Shown here in pieces: positions 46,105 through 61,193 of a stretch of DNA of 64,000 nt. The position numbers and the translations under genes were made by a program. The DNA lies in assembly GCA_029582165.1 (NCBI GenBank), contig CM055876.1:16772501-16836500 (forward strand), written 5' to 3'. The stretch's first letter is position 1. Each line of letters starts with the position of its first letter. Origin of the DNA: Portulaca oleracea (Eukaryota > Streptophyta > Magnoliopsida > Caryophyllales > Portulacaceae). A model generated the notes under the pieces. The model was not told where the DNA came from. It saw only the letters and a program-made list of their open reading frames with translations, and did not search any database.

Positions 46105-47810
46105 TGATGTATAATCGCCCAGCTATATACATCAAGGTTAGCTAAGAGGACCTTAATCCAGCTTGAAGCTACAAATGACATCTAAGGCAACCTTAACTAC
46201 GATGGTTTATTAAGCTCAAGGTAGGAAGCGTGAAGGACTTTGATGGTATTCTAGCTTACAAGGAGTTACTCTTATATATATATGAGGACATTGACGAGCT
46301 TAAATAACTCTTGGAGATAAAAGTCCTTTATTGAGTAATCATCACTCACGGCAGTAGAAGACCTTATCAAGTGCAGTTCGATATTTTGCTCTATAACTCT
46401 AGATCCATACGTTTATTGAGGAAGTCATCCAAAGACAGATTGGAGTACATTGAAAGGGCTTTCCAATGGTTTTTGAATCTTGGAAAACGGACAAGTATTG
46501 AAGGAGATATAGCTAGTTCTTTCTAGAGTTGTATTTTAGAAAGTCCTTGATGTTTTTATGATGTAATAAATGTAGAGCATGATGTAAGCCTCAAGGGCCT
46601 AACTTCTTGATTAGTACACGTGCAAGGGGGCTTAGGATTACTATAAAGAATCCCCTTAGCCCTCTTGTAATTCATATCACAAATCACATAATATACACAA
46701 ATCAAATCAAAATCTTTTGCTTTGTTCTCTCTAACCTTTGCGTTAGAATTTGAGTCTTCTTGAGAGGAGTCTCTTTGAATCTCTTCTTCTGTTCTAAGAT
46801 TGGCTATCTTAGATTAGTGATATGAAGAGTTGGAGGATCCTAGGAGTGGTGAATATGTATCTCTTTAGAAGATCCCAAGCCGTTTATGATGTATATTTGG
46901 TCCCAAATACACATCATGGGATCCAAATAGGAGCTTACTTTGAAAAGGAGTTTCAAGAACTCACTAATCTCTCACAAATGGAAGATTCTACCAAGGGTAA
47001 TCAAGTACTTTGCTCTACTGTTCAAGAACCATAAAGCTAATGGGGAAGTCATCCTAGAGCCGATTGTTCTACATCCCAAGAGCTTTCATTTGGTTTTTGA
47101 ATCTGGGAAATTGGAGAAGAAACGAGCAAGTTATTCAAGTTTTAATCTAGCTTAGTTCATTTTGGTTCTTTATGATGTAATCTTTTAATTAGATGATGTA
47201 AGCTAGATCCCTTGTATTTTCTTTCATTTCACACACCAAGGGTCCTCTCAATTAGTATAAATAGACGCCTAGGGTGCCTTGTAAAACCATTCATTCAATA
47301 TATCAAATACAAATCAAACACACATGATGTTGTTTTCTCTCTAGGTTTTTGTGCTAGTTTTCGAATCTCTTTTGGGAGTTTTCGTCTATCTCTACTTCTA
47401 GCCTTTGGTTGGCATCCCTTGGTGGTGAAATGTAGAATTGGGCTTGAATATATCAAGGAGTTGTATGAAGATGTTATTATGATCGTTGAAGGTCATTCTT
47501 CAAAGATGGAACGTCGTATTACTATTGTCTTCATCATGAGTTACAAGCTTGTGAATCTATACTTTGAAGTTGAGAAGTTATTCTTTGAAGGTCATTCTTC
47601 AAAGGGAACTATGATGATTTCAAAGCATTTAACAAGAGAGTTTGAAATCTCTTCGAGGAACACAAGAGGAAGAAGCAAGTTGACGTGTACAATACTTTTG
47701 GAAAGATCTCTTATAAGAAGAAGGATAGGCTTAGAAGAAGAAGTGTTATGTAGCGGTTTAGAAGAAGTTTTGTCTAAGTTTGAGGACAAACTTTTTCAAC
47801 CGGGGGAGAA
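46105..47810 (+). repeat. Array unit 15
   Basis: 1706 bp. Like unit 8 it lacks one 8-bp gttgagaa repeat (near 47575). This creates a spurious 202-codon ORF at 47212-47820. The LTR-A TATA box is altered to TATAAAGA. Confidence 0.93.
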
Positions 47811-49525
47811 TGATGTATAATCGCCTAGCTATATACTTCAAGGTTAGCTAAGAGGACCTTAATCCAGCTTGAAGCTACAAATGACATCTAAGGCAACCTT
47901 AACTACGATGGTTTATTAAGCTCAAGGTAGGAAGCGTGAAGGACTTTGATGGTATTCTAGCTTACAAGGAGTTACTCTTATATATATATGAGGACATTGA
48001 CGAGCTTAAATAACTCTTGGAGATAAAAGTCCTTTATTGAGTAATCATCACTCACGGCAGTAGAAGACCTTATCAAGTGCAGTTCGATATTTTGCTCTAT
48101 AACTCTAGATCCATACGTTTATTGAGGAAGTCATCCAAAGACAGATTGGAGTACATTGAAAGGGCTTTCCAATGGTTTTTGAATCTTGGAAAACGGACAA
48201 GTATTGAAGGAGATATAGCTAGTTCTTTCTAGAGTTGTATTTTAGAAAGTCCTTGATGTTTTTATGATGTAATAAATGTAGAGCATGATGTAAGCCTCAA
48301 GGGCCTAACTTCTTGATTAGTACACGTGCAAGGGGGCTTAGGATTACTATAAATAATCCCCTTAGGCCTCTTGTAATTCATATCACAAATCACATAATAT
48401 ACACAAATCAAATCAAAAGCTTTTGCTTTGTTCTCTCTAACCGTTGCGTTAGAATTTTAGTCTTCTTGAGAGGAGTCTCTTTGAATCTCTTCTTCTGTTC
48501 TAAGATTGGCTATCTTAGATTAGTGATAGGAAGAGTTGGTGGATCCTAGGAGTGGTGAATATGTATCTCTTTAGAAGATCCCAAGCCGTTTATGATGTAT
48601 ATTTGGTCCCAAATACACATCATGGGATCCAAATAGGAGCTTACTTTGAAAAGGAGCTTCAAGAACTCACTAATCTCTCACAAATGGAAGATTCTACCAA
48701 GGGTAATCAAGTACTTTGCTCTATTGTTCAAGAACAATAAAGCTAATGGGGAAGTCATCCTAGAGCATATTGTTCTACATCCCAGGAGCTTTCATTTGGT
48801 TTTTGAATCTGGGAAATTGGAGAAGAAACGAGCAAGTTATTCAAGTTTTAATCTAGCTTAGTTCATTTTGGTTCTTTATGATGTAATCTTTTAATTAGAT
48901 GATGTAAGCTAGATCCCTTGTATTTTTTTTCATTTCACACATCAAGGGGGCCTCTCAATTAGTATAAATAGACGCCTAGGGTGCCTTGTAAAATCATTCA
49001 TTCAATATATCAAATACAAATCAAACACACATGATGTTGTTTTCTCTCTAGGTTTTTGTGCTAGTTTTCGAATCTCTTTTGGGAGTTTTCGTCTATCTCT
49101 ACTTCTAGCCTTTGGTTGGCATCCCTTGGTGGTGAAATGTAGAATTGGGCTTGAATATATCAAGGAGTTGTATGAAGATGTTATTATGATCGTTGAAGGT
49201 CATTCTTCAAAGATGGAACGTCGTATTACTATTGTCTTCATCATGAGTTACAAGCTTGTGAATCTGCACTTTGAAGTTGAGAAGTTGAGAAGTTATTCTT
49301 TGAAGGTCATTCTTCAAAGGGATCTACGATGATTTCAAAGCATTTAACAAGAGAGTTTGTAATCTCTTCAAGGAACACAAGAGGAAGAAGCAAGTTGACG
49401 TGTACAATACTTATGGAAAGATCTCTTATAAGAAGAAGGATGGGCTTAGAAGAAGAAGTGTTATATAGCGGTTTAGAAGAAGTTTTGTCTAAGTTTGAGG
49501 ACAAACTTTTTCAACCGGGGGAGAA
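47811..49525 (+). repeat. Array unit 16
   Basis: 1715 bp. It is the last unit of the homogenised core type (tttgaaaaggagc in LTR-B, gatgggc in the internal remnant). Confidence 0.93.
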
Positions 49526-51234
49526 TGATGTATAATCGCCCAGCTATATACATCAAGGTTAGCTAAGAAGACCTTAATCCAGCTTGAAGCTACAAATGAC
49601 ATCTAAGGCAACCTTAACTACGATGGTTTATTAAGCTCGAGGTAGGAAGCGTGAAGGACCTTGATGGTATTCTAGCTTACATGGAGTTACTCTTATATAT
49701 ATTTGAGGACATTGACGAGCTTAAATCACTCTTGGAGATAAACGTCCTTTATTAAGTAATCATCACTCACGGTAGTAGAGGTCTTTATCAAGTGCAGTTC
49801 GATATTTTGCTTTATAACTCTAGATCCATACGTCTATTGAGGAAGTCATCCAAAGACAGATTGGAATACATTCAAACGGCTTTCCAATGGTTTTTCAATG
49901 TTGGAAAATGGACAAGTATTGAAGGAGATATAACTGGTTCTTTCTAGAGTTGCATTTAGAATGTCCTTGATGTTTTTATGATGTGATAAATGTAGAGCAT
50001 GATGTAATCCTCAAGGGCCTAACATCTTGATTAGTACACGTCCAAGGGGCCTTAAGATTACTATAAATACCCCCTTAGGCCTCGTGTAATTCATATCACA
50101 TATCACATAATATACACAAATCAAATCAAAAGCTTTTGATTTATTCTCTCTAACCTTTGCGTTAGAATTTGAGTCTTCTTGAGAGGAGTCTCTTTGAATC
50201 TCTTCTTCTATTCTAATATTGGCTATCTTAGATTAGTGATACGAAGAGTTGGAGGATCCTAGGAGTGGTGAATCTGTATCTCCTTAGAAGATCCCAAACC
50301 GTTTATGATGTATATTTAGTCCCAAATACAAATCATGGGATCCAAATAAAAGCTTACATTGAAAAGGAGCTTCAAGCACTCACTAATCTCTGACAAATGG
50401 AAGATTCTACCAAGGTAATCAAGTACTTTTCTATATAGTTCAAGAACCATAAAGCTAATGGGGAAGTCATCCTAGAGCCGATTGTTCTACATCCCAAGAG
50501 CTTTCATTTGGTTTTTGAATCTTGGAAATTGGAGAAGAAACGAGCAAGTTATTAAAGTTTTAATCTAGCTTAGTTCATTTTGGTTGTTTATGACGTAATC
50601 TTTTAATTAGATGATGTATGCTAGATCCCTTGTATTTTCTTTCATTTAACACGCCTAAGGGGCCTCTCAATTAGTATAAATAGACGACTAGGGTGCCTTG
50701 TAAAATCATTCATTCAATATATCAAATACAAATCAAACACACATGATGTTGTTTTCTCTCTAGCTTTTTGTGCTAGTTTTCGAATCTCTTTTGGGAGTTT
50801 TCGTCTATCTCTACTTCTAGCCTTGGGTTGGCATCCCTAGGTGGTGAAATGTAGAATTGGGCTTGAATATATCAAGGAGTTGTATGAAGATGTTATTATG
50901 ATCGTTGAAGGTCATTCTTCAAAGATGGAACGTCGTATTACTATTGTCTTCATCATGAGTTACAAGCTTTTGAATCTATACTTTGAAGTTGAGAAGTGGA
51001 GACGTTATACTTTGAAGGTCATTCTTCAAAGGGATCTATGACGATTTCAAAGCATTTAAAAAGAGAGTTTGTAATCTCTTCAAGGAACACAAGAGGAAGA
51101 AGCAAGTTGACGTGTACAATACTTTTGGAAAGATTTCTTATAAGAAGGATGAGCTCAGAAGAAGAAGTGTTATGTAACGGTTTTGAAGAAGTTTTGTCAA
51201 AGTTTGAGGACAAACTTTTTCAACTGGGGGAGAA
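49526..51234 (+). repeat. Array unit 17 (start of divergent edge)
   Basis: 1709 bp. It is clearly more divergent than units to its left. From here on units have attgaaaaggagcttcaagc in LTR-B, gatgagc in the internal remnant and tttaaaaagagag in place of tttaacaagagag. Confidence 0.92.
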
Positions 51235-52948
51235 TGATGTATAATCGCCCAACTATATACATCAAGGTTAGCTAAGAGGACCTTAATCCAGCTTGAAGCT
51301 ACAAATAACATCTAAGGCAACCATAACTACGATGGTTTATTAAGCTCAAGGTAGGAAGCGTGAAGGACCTTGATGGTATTCTAGCTTACAAGGAGTTACT
51401 GTTATATATATATGAGGACATTGACGAGCTTAAATCACTCTTGGAGATAAAAGTCCTTTATTGAGTAATCATCACTCACGGCAGTAGAGGTCTTTATCAA
51501 GTGCAGTTCGATATTTTGCTTTATAACTCTAGATCCATACGTCTATTGAGGAAGTCATCCAAAGACAGATTGGAGTTCATTGAAAGGGCTTTCCAATGGT
51601 TTTTCACTCTTGGAAAACGGACAAGTATTGAAGGAGATATAGCTAGTTCTTTCTAGAGTTGTATTTAGAAAGTCCTTGATGTTTTTAGGACGTGATAAAT
51701 GTAGAGCATGTTGTAAGCCTCAAGGGCCTAACTTCTTGATTAGTACACGTCCAAGGGGGCTTAGGATTACTATAAATACCCCCTTAGGCCTCTTGTAATT
51801 CATATCACATATCACCTAATATACACAAATCAAATCAAAAGCTTTTGCTTTGTTCTCTCTAACCTTTGCGTTAAAATTTGAGTCTTCTTGAGAGGAGTGT
51901 CTTTGAATCTCTTCTTCTATTCTAAAATTGGCTATCTTAGATTAGTGATAGGAAGTGTTGGAGGATCCTAGGAGTAGTGAATCAGTATCTCCTTAGAAGA
52001 TCCCAAGCCGTTTATGATGTATATTTGGTCCCAAACACACATCATGGGATCCAAATAGGAGCTTACATTGAAAAGGAGCTTCAAGCACTCACTAATCTCT
52101 CACAAATGGAAGATTCTACCAAGGGTAATCAAGTACTTTGCTCTATAGTTCAAGAATCATAAAGCTAAAAGGGAAGTCATCCTAGAGCCGATTGTTCTAC
52201 ATCCCAAGAGCTTTCATTTGGTTTTTGAATCATGGAAATTGGAGAAGAAAACGAGCAAGTTATTCAAGTTTTAATCTAGCTTAGTTCATTTTGGTTCTTT
52301 ATGATGTAGTCTTTTAATTACATGATCTAAGCTAGATCCCTTGTATTTTCTTTCATTTTACACGCCAAGGGGGCCTCTCAATTAGTATAAATAGACGCCT
52401 AGGGTGCCTTGTAAAATCATTCATTCAATATATCAAATGCAAATCAAACACACGTGATGTTGTTTTCTCTCTAGCTTTTTGTTCTAGTTTTCGAATCTCT
52501 TTTGGGAGTTTTCGTCTATCTCTACTTCTAGCCTTTGGTTGGCATCCCTTGGTGGTGAAATGTAGAATTGGCCTTGAATATATCAAGGAGTTGTATGAAG
52601 ATGTTATTATGATCGTTGAAGGTCATTCTTCAAAGACGGAACATCGTATTACTATTGTCTTCATCATTAGTTACAAGCTTGTGAATCTATACTTTGAAGT
52701 TGAGAAGTTGAGAAGTTATACTTTGAAGGTCATTCTTCAAAGGGATCTATGATGATTTCAAAGCATTTAAAAAGAGAGTTTGTAATCTCTTCAAGGAACA
52801 CAAGAGGAAGAAGCAAGTTGACGTGTACAGTACTTTTGGAAAGATCTCTTATAAGAAGAAGGATGAGCTTAGATGAAGAAGTGTTATGTTACGGTTTAGA
52901 AGAAGTTTTGTCTAAGTTTGAGGACAAACTTTTTCAACCGGGGGAGAA
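51235..52948 (+). repeat. Array unit 18
   Basis: 1714 bp, edge subtype. It shares acgtgatgttg and cttttaattacatgatc with unit 19, which suggests a local duplication. Confidence 0.92.
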
Positions 52949-54663
52949 TGATGTATAACCGCCTAGCTATATACATCAAGGTTAGCTAAGAGGACCTTAA
53001 TCCAGCTTGAAGCAACAAATGACATCTAAGGCAGCCTTATCTACGATGGTTTATTAAGCTCAAGGTAGGAAGTGTGAAGGACCATGATGGTATTCTAGCT
53101 TACAAGGAGTTACTCTTATATATATATGAGGACATTGACGAGCTTAAATCACTCTTGGAGATAAAAGTCCTTTATTGAGTAATCATCACTCACGCGAGTA
53201 CAAGTCCTTATCAAGTGCAGTTCGATATTTTGCTTTATAACTCTAGATACATACGTCTATTGAGGAAGTCATCCGAAGACAGATTGGAGTACATTAAAAG
53301 GGCTTTCCAATGGTTTTTGAATCTTGGTAAACGGACAAGTATTGAAGGAGATATAGCAAGTTCTTTCTAGAGTTGTATTTTAGAAAATCCTTGATGTTTT
53401 TACGATGTAATAAATGTAGAGCATGATGTAAGCCTCAAGGGCCTAACTTCTTGATTAGTACACGTGCAAGGGGGCTTAGGATTACTATAAATAATCCCCT
53501 TAGGCCCCTTGTAATTCATATCACATATCACATAATATACACATATCAAATCAAAAGCTTTTGCTTTGTTCTCTCTAACCTTTGCGTTAGTATTTGAGTC
53601 TTCTTGAGAGGAGTCTCTTTGAATCTCTTCTTCTATTCTAAGATTGGCTATCTTAGATTAGTGATAGGAAGAGTTGGAGGATCCTAGGAGTGGTGAATCT
53701 GTATCTCCTTAGAATATCCCAAGCCGTTTATGATGTATATTTGGTCCCAAATACACATCATGGGATCCAAATAGGAGCTTACATTGAAAAGGAGCTTCAA
53801 GCACTCACTAATCTCTCACAAATGGAAGATTCTACCAAGGGTAATCAAGTACTTTTCTCTATAGTTCAAGAATCATAAAGCTAAAAGGGAAGTCATCCTA
53901 GAGCCGATTGTTCTACATCCCAAGAGCTTTCATTTGGTTTTTGAATCATGGAAATTGGAGAAGAAACGAGCAAGTTATTCAAGTTTTAATCTAGCTTAGT
54001 TCATTTTGGTTCTTTATGATGTAGTCTTTTAATTACATGATCTAAACTAGATCCCTTGTATTTTCTTTCATTTCACACGCCAAGGGGGCCTCTCAATTAG
54101 TATAAATAGACGCCTAGGATGCCTTGTAAAATCATTCATTCAATATATCAAATGCAAATCAAACACACGTGATGTTGTTTTCTCTCTAGCTTTTTGTTCT
54201 AGTTTTCGAATCTCTTTTGGGAGTTTTCGTCTATCTCTACTTCTAGCCTTTGGTTGGCATCCCTTGGTGGTGAAATGTAGAATTGGCCTTGAATATATCA
54301 AGGAGTTGTATGAAGATGTTATTATGATCGTTGAAGGTCATTCTTCAAAGATGGAACATCGTATTACTATTGTCTTCATCATTAGTTACAAGCTTGTGAA
54401 TCTATACTTTGAAGTTGAGAAGTTGAGAAGTTATACTTTGAAGGTCATCCTTCAAAGGGATCTATGATGATTTCAAAGCATTTAAAAAGAGAGTTTGTAA
54501 TCTCTTCAAGGAACACAAGAGGAAGTAGCAAGTTGACGTGTACAATACTTTTGGAAAGATCTCTTATAAGAAGAAGGATGAGCTTAGAAGAAGAAGTGTT
54601 ATGTTACGGTTTAGAAGAAGTTTTGTCTAAGTTTGAGGACAAACTTTTTCAACCGGGGGAGAA
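52949..54663 (+). repeat. Array unit 19
   Basis: 1715 bp, edge subtype. The start reads TGATGTATAACCGCC. The central LTR-A variant cacgcgagtacaag is shared with unit 20. Confidence 0.92.
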
Positions 54664-56378
54664 TGATGTATAACCGCCCAGCTATATACATCAAGGTTAG
54701 CTAAGAGGACCTTAATCCAGCTTGAAGCTACAAATGACATCTAAGGCAGCCTTATCTACGATGGTTTATTAAGCACAAGGTAGGAAGTGTGAAGGACCAT
54801 GATGGTATTCTAGCTTACAAGGAGTTACTCTTATATATATATGAGGACATTGACGAGCTTAAATCACTCTTGGAGATAAAAGTCCTTTATTGAGTAATCA
54901 TCACTCACGCGAGTACAAGTTCTTATCAAGTGCAGTTCGATATTTTGCTTTATAACTGTAGATACATACGTCTATTGAGGAAGTCATCCAAAGACAGATT
55001 GGAGTACATTAAAAGGGCTTTCCAATGGTTTTTGAATCTTGGTAAACGGACAAGTATTGAAGGAGATATAGCAAGTTCTTTCTAGAGTTGTATTTTAGAA
55101 AATCCTTGATGTTTTTATGATGTAATAAATGTAGAGCATGATGTAAGCCTCAGGGGCCTAACTTCTTGATTAGTACACGTGCAAGGGGGCTTAGGATTAC
55201 TATAAATAATCCCCTTAGGCCTCTTATAATTCATATCACATATCACATAATATACACATATCAAATCAAAAGCTTTTGCTTTGTTCTCTCTAACCTTTGC
55301 GTTAGTATTTGAGTCTTCTTGAGAGGAGTCTCTTTGAATCTCTTCTTCTATTCTAAGATTGGCTATCTTAGATTAGTGATAGGAAGAGTTGGAGGATCCT
55401 AGGAGTGGTGAATCTGTATCTCCTTAGAAGATCCCAAGCCGTTTATGATGTATATTTGGTCCCAAATACACATCATGGAATCCAAATAGGAGCTTACATT
55501 GAAAAGGAGCTTCAAGCACTCACTAATCTCTCACAAATGGAAGATTCTACCAAGGGTAATCAAGTACTTTTCTCTATAGTTCAAGAACCATAAAGCTAAT
55601 GAGGAAGTCATCCTAGAGCCGATTGTTCTACATCCCAAGAGCTTTCATTTGGATTTTGAATCTTGGAAATTGGAGAAGAAACGAGCAAGTTATTCAAGTT
55701 TTAATCTAGCTTAGTTCATTTTGGTTCTTTATGATGTAACCTTTTAATTACATGATGTAAGCTAGATACCTTGTATTTTCTTTCATTTCACACGCCAAGG
55801 GGGCATCTCAATTAGTATAAATAGACGCCTAGGGTGCCTTGTAAAATCATTCACTCAATATATCAAATACAAATCAAACACACATGATGTTGTTTTCTCT
55901 CTAGCTTTTTGTGCTAGTTTTCGAATCACTTTTTGGAGTTTTAGTCTATCTCTACTTCTAGCCTTTGGTTGGTATCCCTTGGTGGTGAAAGGTAGAATTG
56001 GCCTTGAATATATCAAGGAGTTGTATGAAGATGTTATTATGATCGTTGAAGGTCATTCTTCAAAGATGGAACGTCGTATTACTATTGTCTTCATCATGAC
56101 TTACAAGCTTGTGAATCTATACTTTGAAGTTGAGAAGTAGAGAAGTTATACTTTGAAGGTCATTCTTCAAAGGGATCTACGATGATTTCAAAGCATTTAA
56201 AAAGAGAGTTTGTAATCACTTCAATGAACAAAAGTGAAGAAGCAAGTTGACGTGTACAATACTTTTGGAAAGATCTCTTATAAGAAGGAGGATGAGCTTA
56301 GAAGAAGAAGAGTTATGTAACGGTTTAGAAGAAGTTTTTTCTAAGTTTGAGGACAAACTTTTTCAACCGGGGGGAGAA
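54664..56378 (+). repeat. Array unit 20
   Basis: 1715 bp, edge subtype. The second half is more decayed: the recurrent short ORF of other units is broken by a stop near 56137. Confidence 0.92.
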
Positions 56379-57839
56379 TCATGTATAACCGCCCAGCTAT
56401 ATACATCAAGGTTAGCTAAGAGGACCTTACTCCAGCTTGCAGCTACAAATGACATCTAAGGAAACCTTAACTACGATGGTTTATTAAGCTCAAGGTAGGA
56501 AGCGTGAAGGACCTTGATGGTATTCTAGCTTACAAGGAGGTACTCTTATATATATATAAGGACATTGACGAGCTTAAATCACTCTTGGAGATAAAAGTCC
56601 TTTATTGAGTAATCATCACTCATGGCAGTAGAGGTCCTTATCAAGTGCAGTTCGATATTTTGCTTTATAACTCTAGATACATACGTCTAGAGTTGTATTT
56701 TAGAAAATCCTTGATGTTTTTATGATGTAATAAATGTAGAGCATGATGTAAGCCTCACGGGCCTAACTTCTAGATTAGTACACGTTCAAGGGGGCTTAGG
56801 ATTACTATAAATAATCCCCTTAGGCCTCTTGTAATTCATATCACATATCACATAATATACACAAACCAAATCAAAAGCTTTTGCTTTGTTCTCTCTAACC
56901 TTTGCGTTAGTATTTGAGTCTTCTTGAGAGGAGTCTCTTTGAATCTCTTCTTCTATTCTAAGATTGGCTATCTTAGATTAGTGGTAGGAAGAGTTGGAGG
57001 ATCCTAGGAGTGATGAATCTGTATCTCCTTAGAAGATCCCAAGCCGTTTATGATGTATATTTGGTCCCAAATACACATCATGGGATCCAAATAAGAGCTT
57101 ACATTGAAAAGGAGCTTCAAGCACTCACTAATCTCTCACAAATGGAAGATTCAACCAAGGGTAATCAAGTACTTTGCTCTATAGTTCAAGAACCATAAAG
57201 CTAATGGGGAAGTCATCCTAGAGCCGATTGTTCTACATCCCATGAGCTTTCATTTGGTTTTTGAATCCTGGAAATTGGAGAAGAAACGAGCAAGTTATTA
57301 AAGTTTTAATCTAGCTTAGTTCATTTTGGTTATTTATGATGTAATCTTTTAATTACATGATGTAAGCTAGATCCCTTGTATTTTCTTTCATTTCACACGC
57401 TAAGGGGCCTCTCAATTAGTATAAATAGACGACTAGGGTGCCTTGTAAAATCATTCATTCAATATATCAAATACAAATTAAACACACATGATGTTGTTTT
57501 CTCTCTATCTTTTTGTGCTAGTTTTCGAATCTCTTTTGGGAGTTTTCGTCTATCTTTACTTCTAGCCTTGGGTTGGAATCCCTTGGTGGTGAAAGGTAGA
57601 ATTCGGCTTGAATATATCAAGGAGTTGTATGTAGATGATATTATGATCGTTGAAGGTCATTCTTCAAAGATGGAACGGTTATAAGAAGAAGGATGAGCTT
57701 GGAAGATGTTATTATGTACAATACTTTTGGAAAGATCTCTTATAAGAAGAAGGATGAGCTTAGAAGAAGAAGTGTTATGTAACGGTTTAGAAGAAGTTTT
57801 GTCTAAGTTTGAGGACAAACTTTTTCAATCGGGGGAGAA
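56379..57839 (+). repeat. Array unit 21 (two internal deletions)
   Basis: Only 1461 bp. One deletion removes LTR-A sequence at 56690, with tcta at both borders. A second removes part of the region after LTR-B near 57677. The first base pattern is TCATGTATA. Confidence 0.92.
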
Positions 57840-59552
57840 TGATGTATAACCGCCCAGTTATATACATCAAGGTTAGCTAAGAGGACCTTAATCCAGCTTG
57901 AAGCTACAAATGACATCTAAGGCAACCTTAACTACGATGGTTTATTAAACTCAAGGTAGGAAGCGTGAAGGACCTTGATGGTATTCTTGCTTACAAGGAG
58001 TTACTCTTGTATATATATGAGGACATTGACGAGCTTAAATCACTCTTGGAGATAAAAGTCCTTTATTGAGTAATCATCACTCACGGCAGTAGAGGACATT
58101 ATCAAGTGCAGTTCGATATTTTGCTCTATAACTCTAGATCCATACGTATATTCAGGAAGTCATCCAAAGACAGATTGGAGTACATTGAAACGGCTTTCCA
58201 ATGGTTTTTGAATCTTGGAAAACGAACAAGTATTGAAGGAGATATAGCTAGTTCTTTCTAGAGTTGTATTTTAGAAAGTCCTTGATGTTTTTATGAAGTA
58301 ATAAATGTAGAGCATGATGTAAGCCTCAAGGGCCTAACTTCTTGATTAGTACACGTGCAAGGGGGCTTAGAATTACTATAAATAATCCCCTTAGGCCTCT
58401 TGTAATTCATATCACATATCACATAATATACACAAATGAAATCAAAAGCTTTTGATTTGTTCTCTCTAACCTTTGCGTTAGAATTTGAGTCTTCTTGAGA
58501 GGAGTCTCTTTGAATCTCTTCTTCTATTCTAAGATTGGCTATCTTAGATTAATGATAGGAAGAGTTGAAGGATCCTAGGAGTGGTGAATCTGTATCTCCT
58601 TAGAAGATCCCAAGCCGTTTATGATGTATATTTGGTCCCAAATACACATCATGGGATCCAAATAAGAGCTTACATTGAAAAGGAGCTTCAAGCACTCACT
58701 AATCTCTCACAAATGGAAGATTCTACCAAGGGTAATCAAGTACTTTGCTCTATAGTTCAAGAACCATAATGCTAATGGGGAAGTCTTCATAGAGCCGATT
58801 ATTCTACATCCCAAGAGCTTTCATTTTGTTTTTAAATCTTTGAAATTGGAGAAGAAACGAGAAAGTTATTCAAGTTTTAATCTAGCTTAGTTAATTTTGG
58901 TTCTTTATGACAATCTTTTAATTAGATGATGTAAGCTAGATCCCTTGTATTTTCTTTCATTTCACACGCCAAGGGGGCCTCTCAATTAGTATAAATAGAC
59001 GCCTAGGGTGCCTTGTAAAATCATTCATTCAATATATCAAATACAAATCAAACATACATGATGTTGTTTTCTCTCTAGCTTTTTGTGCTAGTTTTCGAAT
59101 CTCTTTTGGGAGTTTTCGTCTATCTCTACTTCTAGCCTTGGGTTGGCATCCCTTGGTGGTGAAAGGTTGATTTGGGCTTGAATATATCAAGGAATTGTAT
59201 GAAGATGTTATTATGATCGTTGAAGGTCATTCTTCAAATATGGAACGTCGTATTACTATTGTCTTCATCATGAGTTACAAGCTTGTGAATCTATACTTTG
59301 AAGTTGAGAAGTTGAGAAGTTATACTTTGAAGGTCATTCTTCAAAGGGATCTATGATGATTTCAATGCATTTAAAAAGAGAGTTTGTAATCTCTTCAAGG
59401 AATACAAGAGGAAGAAGCAAGTTGACGTGTACAATACTTTTGGAAAGATCTCTTATAAGAAGAAGGATGAGCTTAGAAGAAGAAGTGTTATGTAACGGTT
59501 TAGAAGAAGTTTTGTCTAAGTTTGAGGACAAAATTTTTCAACCGGGGGAGAA
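57840..59552 (+). repeat. Array unit 22
   Basis: 1713 bp, edge subtype. The first LTR-B box is damaged: tttatgacaatctttt replaces tttatgatgtaatctttt near 58909. Confidence 0.92.
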
Positions 59553-61193
59553 TGGTGTATAATCGCACAGCTATATACATCAAGGTTAGCTAAGAGGACC
59601 TTAATCCAGCTTGAAGCTACAAATGACATCTAAGGCAACCTCAACTACGATAGTTTATTAAGCTCAAGGTAGAAAGCGTGAAGGACCTTGATGGTATTCT
59701 AGCTTACAAGGAGTTAGTCTTATATATATATATATGAGGACATTGACGAGCTTAAATCACTCTTGGAGATAAAAGTCCATTATTGAGTAATCATCACTCA
59801 CGGCAGTGGAGGACCTTATCAAGTGCAGTTCGATATTTTTCTCTATAACTCTAGATCCATACGTCTATTGAGGAAGTCATCCGAAGAGAGATTGGAGTAC
59901 ATTGAAAGGGCTTTCCAGTGGTTTTTGAACCTTGGAAAACGGACAAGTATTGAAGGAGATATAGCTAGTTCTTTCTAGAGTTGTATTTTAGAAAGTCCTT
60001 GATGTTTTTATGATGTAATAAATGTAGAGCATGATGTAAGCCTCAAGGGCCTAACTTCTTGATTAGTACACATGCAAGGGGGCTTAGAATTACTATAAAT
60101 AATCCCCTTAGGCCTCTTGTAATTCATATCACATATCACATAATATACACAAATGAAATCAAAAGCTTTTGATTTTTTCTCTCTAACCTTTGCGTTAGAA
60201 TTTGAGTCTTCTTGAGAGGAGTCTCTTTGAATCTCTTCTTCTATTCTAAGATTGGCTATCTTAGATCAGTGATAGGAAGAGTTGGAGGATCCTAGGAGTG
60301 GTGAATTTGTATCTCCTTAGAAGATCCCAAGCCATTTATGATGTATATTTGGTCCCAAATACACATCATGGGATCCAAATAAGAGCTTACATTGAAAAGG
60401 AGCTTCAAGCACTCACTAATCTCTCACAAATGGAAGACTCTACCAAGGGTAATCAAGTACTTTGCTCTATAGTTAAAGAACCATAAAGCTAATGGGGAAG
60501 TCATCATTTTAGCTGATTATTCTACATCCCAAGAGCTTTCATTTGGTTTTTAAATCTTTTAATTAGATGATGTAAGCTAGATCCCTTGTATTTTCTTTCA
60601 TTTCACACGCCAAGGGGGCCTCTAAATTAGTATAAATAGACGCCTAGGGTGCCTTGTAAAATCATTCATTCAATATATCAAATACAAATCAAACACACAT
60701 GATGTTGTTTTCTCTCTAGCTTTTTGTGCTAGTTTTCGAATCTCTTTTGGGAGTTTTCGTCTATCTCTACTTCTAGCCTTGGGTTGGCATTCCTCGGTGG
60801 TGAAAGGTAGAATTGGGCTTGAATATATCAAGGAGTTGTATGAAGATGTTATTATTATCGTTGAAGGTCATTCTTCAAATATGGAACGTCGTATTACTAT
60901 TGTCTTCATCATGAGTTACAAGCTTGTGAATCTATACTTTGAAGTTGAGAAGTTGAGAAATTATACTTTGAAGGTAATTCTTCAAAGGGATCGGTAATGA
61001 TTTCAAAGCATTTGAAAAGAGAGTTTGTAATCTTTTCAATGAACACAAGTGGAAGAAGCAAGTTGACGTGTACAATACTTTTGGAAAGATCTCTTGTAAG
61101 AAGAAGGATGAGCTTAGAAGAAGAAGTGTTATGTAAAGGTTTAGAAGAAGTTTTGTCTAAGTTTGAGGACAAACTTTTTCAACCGGGGGAGAA
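59553..61193 (+). repeat. Array unit 23 (deletion in LTR-B)
   Basis: 1641 bp. LTR-B has lost a stretch near 60552 between two copies of aatctt, which removes the first ATGATGTAA box. The TA run near 59722 is expanded. Confidence 0.92.

Noticed and set aside
47212..47820. 202-codon ORF, and a 133-codon ORF at 17574-17975
   Set aside because: They exist only because units 15 and 8 lack one copy of an 8-bp tandem repeat. The frame over the G-rich end is not the frame used by the related Gag-protease ORF, and all other units are interrupted.
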